Source of the DNA: Romanomermis culicivorax
Lineage: Eukaryota > Nematoda > Enoplea > Mermithida > Mermithidae
Assembly: GCA_963922205.1 (NCBI GenBank)
Contig: CAWUHX010000151.1
Span: 760,501-824,500 of the forward strand
Length of the DNA: 64,000 nucleotides
Reading direction: 5' to 3'
Shown here: piece after piece, positions 57,028 through 64,000 of the stretch
Layout: each line of letters opens with the position of its first letter
Position numbering within the stretch: the stretch's first letter is position 1
The notes under the pieces: generated by a model
Told to the model about the DNA's origin: nothing
Database searches by the model: none
Seen by the model: the letters and a program-made list of their open reading frames with translations, nothing else
Translations under genes and position numbers: made by a program

Positions 57028-59469
57028 ATGATTCCGAGACGTAAATATCAAGAATGGCCTCTTCTCTACGTTGGATTCAATCAAAACCAAGGTTATATCT
57101 ATCGGCATATTTTTAACATCAAATTTTCGCATTTATATTTTTAGAATGCTTCATATGCTGCACGGAAAGCGGATTCCGCATATGCGAAACTGATTCTTTG
57201 AAAGAAAAGGAGAAACAAAGTATGGCTAGAATTATACGAAATTTCATTTGGTCTCTATATTTTGTCGAAAATTCTATAGCTTTCGATGGAGGCATCGGCT
57301 ACGCCGAAATGTTATTCCGTTGCAATTATTTGGCTTTAGTCGGCGGCGGTTCTCAACCGAAATATCCTTCCAATAAACGTGAATATTTTTTTCGCTTAGA
57401 AGCCAATATTATCCTAAAAAATTTTCTCATAGTTATAATCTGGGATGATTCGAAAAAGTCATCGATCATCGAAATCGGTTTCAATCAAACCGTTTTGGCC
57501 GTGAAATTGCGACGCGATCGAATCGTCGTCGTTCTAGAAACGTTGATCAAAGTTTTCCTCTTTACGCCTAATCCTCAACAATTGCACGTTTTCGAAACGT
57601 GTCAAAATTCCAAAGGTATAAAAATAAGTTTGATTAAAGAACTAAAATTTTCAGAACTTTAGTCATTTCGCGCTACAGGCCTATGTTGTCTGTGCCCCAG
57701 CAGTACCAATTCGTTGTTGGTTTTTCCGTCCCGGAAACCGGGTTCCGTTCAAATTATTGATTTAGCCGATACGGACAAAGCTTGCCTTGAAATTAATGCT
57801 CACGATTCGCCGTTAGCTTCGATGGCTTTGAACCTCGACGGTACGAAACTGGCTACGGCATCAGAAAAAGTGAATTTTCATCTTGAAGAATAACAGTTTT
57901 GAATTTTTTTTACAAAAAAATTGAAGATGAATAATCCGAAATTCGATTCTGAAATTTTTCATCGATGTTTAGGGTACATTAATCAGGGTTTTCGACGTCA
58001 GAAATTGCGTACAATTGCAGGAATTACGTCGTGGGACGAATTTAGCCCATATTTATAGGTGAAAATTTTTACTATAATTCACTGTTTTTTTCGCACGTAC
58101 CTTTCCGCCAATTGCTGAAAGAGGTCAAAATCTTTTCGCCAAATTTTCAAAGTTGTTTTTTCATCTAAAAATGCCTTCAGATGATCTATTTGCGTTTTTC
58201 AACTTGTTTAAACATTTTGTTATTTCTTGAGCCAATTTATCAAATATGAAGGAAAAACGAAGAGTTTAAGTTCTAGGCCAGATTATGATAAGAATGTGCA
58301 GCAACTTCGATGATACTAGCGATTGAAAACTTAAAAACCCCAATTCCGAAAAAAATTCGACCGCTGGCGTTTTTGAGATTTGCCAGAGATGAGGAATTAT
58401 TTATGAATGAAAGATTGTAGTTATCTTTCCCTGATTCAGGAGCGCCGCTGAAATTTTCGAACGTGTTGGTACTCTAGAACGTCGGAAAACAAAATTTTCC
58501 GGCATTATCTCAAGATTCCAGGTTTAATCTTTCAGTTTAGAATGATGCACCAACCAGAGCAATGTGCTAATTTTTTCTACCGGTTAGCCAGCTTGAGGAA
58601 TCTGCTATAGAAATCAACGGGTTTTCATGGATTTCGGTCAAATAAGAAAAAGCATAACAATCAATTTGGAACTAAAAAGGCAACTAAAATAACATTCCAA
58701 AATGAGGAAACGGAATTCTAAAACATGAAAAACTTCCAAAAGTTAAACTATATTCGAAGCCAAGAAATAGATTCTTTGGAAGTTTATCGTAACAACCTGA
58801 ATTTTCGTCAAATATAAGAACAGAGTATAGAAGATTACTGATTAATAGATTAATAAGTAAGATGAGACATTTTAGATAATGGTTACTGTTGAGTGTAAAC
58901 AACAAATAAGAATTATTATAGTTTTTTTGATTTTCTTGATCATCTGAAACGAATCCAAAAACAAAAAATATTGCTCCAGATCTTCGAAATTTGTTTTTTA
59001 TTTTAGCCTCAATTTTAATCAGGATTCGTCATTATTATGCGCTAGCAGCGATCACGGCACTATCCACATATTCAATATACATGACGATTCCAAAAAGCTA
59101 AAAGCTTTGAAGAAGTAATCCTATGAAGCGAATCGATTAATTACAATCAATCAGTGATACCATATTTGAGATCTTCGCATGCTTCCTCTTTATTACCCAA
59201 TTATTTCAATTGCGAGCAAAGTTTCGTTAAAATTCAGTTGGGCGGCAAAAGCGGTAAACATCATCCGCCGTCGATTTGCGCTTTCGGATCGGATCTTTAT
59301 TCCATAATCGGTAAATTTTGAAATTTGGGATAACATTTTCGCTTAATTGCTGTAAAAATTTCGAATTTTAGTCGTTTCGCTCGACGGAAGTTATTCAAAA
59401 TTTTTATTCAATACTAAAGGCGAATATACTAGGCAAACGTACGCGAATTTATTGGAACTGGAACTATAA
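57028..59469 (+). CDS. WDR45B: WIPI3/WDR45B-type PROPPIN, autophagy lipid-binding propeller
   Basis: Nine exons: 57028-57091, 57145-57219, 57280-57378, 57433-57615, 57679-57869, 57973-58058, 59007-59114, 59171-59310 and 59372-59469. They give 347 aa, close to the 344 aa of human WIPI3. The protein is a seven-bladed propeller that binds PI3P/PI(3,5)P2 and recruits ATG2 during autophagosome growth. Diagnostic stretches are [64 protein letters not shown] and [12 protein letters not shown]. The two-arginine lipid motif is LRRG at 222-225, which is LRRG also in human WIPI3, whereas WIPI1/2 have FRRG. The match is nearer to WIPI3 than to WIPI4. The ATG was chosen because it opens the only exon giving the conserved N-terminal blade. 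Intron 7 ends in GAG. CNOT9 starts 752 bp after the stop. Confidence 0.95.
58059..59006 (+). other. WIPI3 intron 6 with a degenerate GC hairpin
   Basis: 948 bp, AT-rich, with 'gagcgccgctgaaattttc' near 58440. No gene lies inside. Confidence 0.55.
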
Positions 59470-60205
59470 TTGCTCGATAAGCTGGGTACGGAATTGCTAT
59501 ACAATATTATAATCTCTATTTATACCATAAAATTCAATTTTTTGGAATTCTATTCCGCTTGTCAAAAGCCAGAGGGAATTTTCCGAACATTAAACAAAAT
59601 TCTGCCCGCATAGTTAGCGCGTGATATATGACTTATACATCTGGAATTAATTTTTCCACGATTAAAGTCAATGTATCATTTTTTTGTGGTTTTGTAATGA
59701 GTTAGGACCGGAATTATCTACGTTACTGCATTTGATCTGTTTGTTCTAAGAAACGTTTTGGGTCGATTTTTCATTCAACTTTGGTTCTGAATCCTGATCT
59801 GCCTTTCTAAAATAGACACTTTGGATCAAAAATTGCAATACAAATTTTATTATTCAAATTTACAAGTTTGAGATTTTTCGTTTGCTTTATCTCAACTGTT
59901 GAGATTCTATCCCCTGTTTATTTTTCTTTCATTTTTAAGCCTTTTACCGACTTATTTGTACAATTGGTCACATGGAACGATATTTTTTACTTACTTTTTT
60001 TGTTTATTGTAGTATTATTCATTTATCGTATCAATGTATAATTGCGATCATATGTCTTCTATTCTATGCATTATAATAAATAAGCTTTATCGATATTGAT
60101 CATGTTTTTCTTGACTGTTATCGATTTCGATATTTGACATGTTTCATGCACTATTTTCGACCAATGAAATTTGAGGCACCTTTTTCCATTGGCCTGATTT
60201 TTAGT
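59470..60205. other. Intergenic region between WIPI3 and CNOT9
   Basis: About 750 bp, AT-rich. ATTAAA near 59664 and AATAAA near 60075 are possible poly(A) signals for the upstream gene. No gene was recognised. Confidence 0.5.
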
Positions 60206-60215
60206 ATTTTCACAG
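60206..60215 (+). promoter_or_regulatory. Candidate splice or trans-splice acceptor before CNOT9 ATG
   Basis: 'attttcacag' ends six bases before the ATG at 60222. Such a tight acceptor-to-start distance is common for spliced-leader addition in nematodes, but a 5' UTR intron is equally possible. Confidence 0.45.
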
Positions 60216-60221
60216 CCAGTC

Positions 60222-63200
60222 ATGTACGGAGGAGTACCGAGCCAATCGAGCGACATGAGCCAACAACAACAATCGGTGATCGGCGTTCCAGGTTCAGCAG
60301 CTATGGGAGCCCAGCAACAGGCTCAGAGTCAAGTGCAGGCGTCTTACAGTCAACAACAGCAGCAGGTCAATCGGGAGCAAATTTGCTTGTGGATCAGCGA
60401 TTTGACCAACGTTAAGCAGAGGGAGTTGGCGTTGTTCGAGTTGAGGTGAGTTGGTCGCATACTGAACCACTGAGTTCGTAAATTTTTTAAACAAATTATG
60501 CAGATTTCACGTTAGCATCTCCATTTTTCCAATGAAAATTGTCTTTCTGTTTCTCGTGATCAAAAAATGTCGTGTTGCATTACCCTGATTTTGATGAAAA
60601 TTTTAATTACAGTAAGAAACGCGAAGTTGTTCCCGATTTGGCCGTCATGCTTTGGAATTCGTTCGGAACGATAGCCGCTCTTCTACAAGAAATCGTCAGC
60701 ATTTATATAGCCATCAATCCGCCTACATTAACGGTAAGTGTTTTCACTTTTTTTGTTTAATTTGTTGTTGATAATTTTCTACTTACGATCTGTTTTCTCT
60801 ATTTTTAACGATTTTGAAGTCTTTTCACTTTTATTTCTCGCGATATATGCAAAATTTCCGATTCATTAACACTGTTTTTCCGTTTGTTATTTTTCAAACT
60901 TTGTATTTATTTTGTTCTTTCTTGCATTGTTATTGCTTTTTTTCGCATTGCTTCTTTTATTATGAAATTCGGCATATTTAGATTAGTTTTTTGTTTTGCC
61001 CATAATTTCGATATCATTATATCTGTTCTCGGCTCTCTAATCTGTTTACTTACATATATGTGTTTTTTCCTACATCGCGCTAGTTTTCTCATTTATGCTT
61101 CATGTTTTAATCTTTAGTTTTTATTTAGGGTTTTTTATCTTTCCACGCCCAAACTGTTGCTTTACGTTTTATCGCTCCATTTTCTGTTTTTAACTACTTC
61201 TGAATTTTTTATTTCGTTTTCTTTCAGACACATATACTTTTCTATCAATTAGTTTGCTCTTTTTTCTTTCTATGATTTAAATTTCATTTCTGTTTTCAGC
61301 TTCTAGTTCTTTCTTTTTCTGTTTACTTCGCTTTTCGTGAGTTGCTTGTTTTATTTATTCGGTCTTTTTGTCTTCTCTTAATTGTGTTTTTATTTTTTTG
61401 TACTTTTTTGTTATGTCCGGACTTCGTTCGCCTCTTTTCTGCATCTAACTTTTTCCAGCGCGATTTTTACCTGCAGGTTTTTCAGAATTTTTTTAGTCGT
61501 TTTCTCCTTTTTCAAACATTTAGTTTTTAATTTCGTTCATCCCTGTTTTTAGTAGCAATTATTTTTTTAAAAAATTTTCCATTCATAATTTCTTTTATAC
61601 TCCTTGAGTTCTGAACTTATTTTTTTCTTTGAATGTTTCTTTCTTTTTGTCCCCTTTTTCATATATCTGCTTTTTTAAAACATCTTTTCCATTAATCTCT
61701 CCTTTGCTATGTTCTTTGACAATTTTATCTTTAATCTTATTTGCATATTTTGTTCTTCACTTCACTGTTTTCTTGCTGTTTTTGATTTTTTTTGTATCGT
61801 ACTTTCACGGATATTTAAATTTCTCTTCATTCAATTTTTCCCACATTTGTGTTCGTGACTTTTAGTATAGATTTGCTTTCTTATTTTGTATTTGCTCGTT
61901 TTGTTCTCATTTTATTTACAGTTCTTTATTGTGTCTTTTTCTTTTTAACTGCAACAATGAGATTCTCTTAGCTCTCCAATTTTTAAAAACTTTTTGTTGT
62001 GTTTTTTTCCTTTAGTTTTTTTCTTTGTTTTCATATTTTGTGCCTAAGCTACAATTTCTTCAGAAAATTTTTTTTCTATTCTTATTTTCGTCATCTCCTC
62101 CAGATTATATTTATTTTATTTTCTGTACGTTTTCGGTTATGCTCATGTGTTGTGATTAATCTCCTGGCATTTTTCGTGTCCCGAACTTATTTTTCTATAT
62201 TTTTACGTTTTTTGTATTTCTTTAATACATTTTTTCTGCTTCTTCACATTTCATTGTTCAACTTTCTTGTAATCTACAATTTATTCGAGCATATTTACAG
62301 GCTCATCAATCCAACAGAGTCTGTAACGCTTTAGCATTGATGCAGTGCGTTGCTTCCCATCCAGAAACCCGGGGACCGTTTTTGCAAGGTCTGTCATGTA
62401 TTTTTAAAATCTTTGTCATTTTTTTACCTATAATTTTCTTTTTTGAGCTCATATTCCTTTATTTTTGTATCCGTTTTTGCACACGACCAGTAAAACGCGA
62501 CCTTTCGAATATCTACGACTGACCAGCTTGGGCGTCATCGGCGCTTTGGTCAAGGTGAGAATTGTATTGGATTGTCGTTTTTATTTTCAAAAATTTTTGT
62601 TCCGTCAAAATTTGTAGACCGACGAACAAGAAGTTATAAATTTTCTATTAACGACCGAAATTATACCCTTATGCTTGAGAATAATGGAAAATGGTAGCGA
62701 ATTATCCAAAACGGTGAGCATAAAATCTTGAAAACTTATCGAATTTTTTTTACTTTCCTAATCTACAGGTCGCAACATTCATCCTACAAAAAATTCTCTT
62801 GGACGAAACTGGTCTTTCGTATATTTGCCAAACTTACGACAGGTTTTATCACGTGGCGATGATATTAGTAAGTTTTCTACGTTTTTTCGGCTGGAAAATT
62901 GCATAATTTTCATTAACGCTTCCTCCCCAGGGTAAAATGGTCATCTCTTTGGCCAGGGAGCCGTCAGCTCGTTTATTAAAACACGTGGTCCGGTGTTACA
63001 GTAGATTGTCCGACAATCCGAGGTTAGAAGAAAAATAGAACTTCATGTTTTTATTCTTGATTTTTGTGTACCTTCTTAAATTTTTCCTGTGTACCTTTTC
63101 AAATATTAACGTTTGAATTTTATTGTTTGCTTTTTATTTATTCTTTTCGTAATTTGGTCATTTTTTTATTTGTCTCAGTGTTTTTTGTTTATAACATTTT

Positions 63201-63985
63201 GCTTATTCTATTGAACATTTTTTTTATTCTTTGTATGTCTAAAGCCCTATCCAGAAGTGAAAAATCCTAAAATTTTTGTCGGCGCCTCTATGGAATGAAT
63301 AGGCAACTTGCAGAAAGCCCCATTGAGACGTGAAAAAAGCCTAGGAATTTTGTCGCCGACAATAGGCGTTAGTCCGCGACTGCACTTCTGAATTGGGCTC
63401 AATTGGTTGTTTAGTTTTTTCTCGCCAGTATCCTTCGTTTTTATATTTTCAAATTCTGTTTTTTTTCATTCCGTATTTTTTGGCTTTTCTATTGTAGTTT
63501 TCGAATTTCGATATCTGTGTTTTTGCTTGATATTTTTTTTATTTCGCTTTCATTTTTCCATGTGTTATAATCTGTTTATCCATCAAAGCTATATCTTTCA
63601 TTTTCTTTGTTTCTCTTTTTTATGCTGATTTTTTCCCTCTTCTTTTTCTCCTTTTTTTGTTACTTTTCGTTTTTGCTTTTTATTCGCTCATTTTTTGTGT
63701 TTTATTATTCGGTTTTATTTGTCTTTATTTCTGTGTTTTTCTTCTGTTTTTTTATTCCATTATGATTTTCTATCCCATTTTTTGCTTCGCGAAATGTCTC
63801 ATCTCCTCAGGGCTAGAGAAGCTTTACGACAATGCCTGCCGGACCAGTTGAAAGACAACACATTCGCCAATTGTCTGAAAGACGACAAGTCCAGTCAACA
63901 TTGGCTGTCGCAGCTACTGGCCAATTTGGAGGCCATCCCACCGCCATTAGCTCTAGCTAATTTGGGTGGCCCTTTGGCCCCTTAA
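60222..63985 (+). CDS. CNOT9: CNOT9 (RCD1/CAF40), CCR4-NOT complex subunit
   Basis: Eight exons: 60222-60445, 60613-60733, 62301-62388, 62448-62554, 62618-62713, 62769-62867, 62931-63022 and 63811-63985. They give 333 aa (human 299). CNOT9 is an armadillo-repeat subunit of the CCR4-NOT deadenylase. It docks on CNOT1 and binds tryptophans of GW182-type proteins and other repressors. The core is nearly unchanged from vertebrates: [98 protein letters not shown] and [20 protein letters not shown]. The extra length is a Gln/Ser-rich N-terminus (about 1-47) and a Pro/Leu-rich tail. Intron 3 ends in GAG, placed by exact continuity of FLQ with [11 protein letters not shown]. Introns 2 and 7 are extremely T-rich on the sense strand. 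Confidence 0.96.
60734..62300 (+). other. CNOT9 intron 2, strongly T-rich sense strand
   Basis: 1.57 kb with T the clearly dominant base and few A or G, in 'tttttctttt' and 'ttattttgt' words. Several hydrophobic open frames result from this bias and are not genes. Confidence 0.65.
63023..63810 (+). other. CNOT9 intron 7, T-rich sense strand
   Basis: 788 bp with the same T-rich texture as intron 2, except for a less biased patch at about 63235-63400 containing 'ggcgcc' and 'cgccgac' words. Ends in atctcctcag. Confidence 0.65.
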
Positions 63986-64000
63986 AAAGAAAAGTTCTAT

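Noticed and set aside
60884..62334. Several hydrophobic open frames (Phe/Leu/Ile-rich) in CNOT9 intron 2, and similar ones at 9524-9844, 15489-16063 and 63064-63851
   Set aside because: They follow from T-rich intron composition, overlap each other in different frames, have no domains and lie inside well-defined introns.

Overview
The window looks like animal genomic DNA with introns. It is AT-rich and full of transposon debris, and carries four conserved protein genes, all on the + strand and head to tail. Short GT-AG introns of 50-60 bp mixed with 1-2.7 kb introns, candidate (trans-)splice acceptors just before two start codons, and two short interstitial TTAGGC-type tracts fit a nematode-like ecdysozoan. 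That placement is an inference; the species cannot be read from the sequence.

Gene layout: (1) 4100-11851, nine exons, DCAF5-like WD40 substrate receptor of the CUL4-DDB1 ubiquitin ligase, 636 aa. (2) 13684(?)-35795, polycystin-1 family receptor-channel, 29 exons read with consistent phases plus a candidate signal-peptide first exon. It has an REJ-type ectodomain, a GAIN/GPS with an intact HL/T cleavage site, a PLAT domain, eleven membrane spans and a polycystin (TOP) domain, about 2058 aa. (3) 57028-59469, nine exons, WIPI3/WDR45B-type PROPPIN, 347 aa, with the lipid-binding LRRG motif. (4) 60222-63985, eight exons, CNOT9/RCD1 subunit of CCR4-NOT, 333 aa. Exon joints were placed by splice signals, phase and continuity of the conserved protein. 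The four genes act in unrelated housekeeping or sensory processes, and nothing suggests they form one system.

Between the genes, and above all in the 21 kb gap 35.8-57.0 kb, the DNA is mostly repeats. There is an LTR retrotransposon (41137-45441, TATG target duplication, no recognisable pol), itself hit by a TA-flanked MITE. There are several hAT-like non-autonomous elements with 8-bp target duplications, three of them confirmed by empty paralogous sites inside the window. There are also a PIF/Harbinger-like element with an AT-only core, a 773-bp Tc1/mariner-like MITE in a polycystin intron, a foldback palindrome, two tRNA-like (SINE-like) copies and minisatellites. A large dispersed repeat (called R1 here) and a family of GC-rich hairpins embedded in AAATTTTC (called R3 here) recur throughout. 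Two long polycystin introns are built of degenerate tandem repeats, and several introns carry strongly T-rich sense strands.

No rRNA, CRISPR array or transposase gene was seen. The window end at 64000 lies just after the CNOT9 stop codon.
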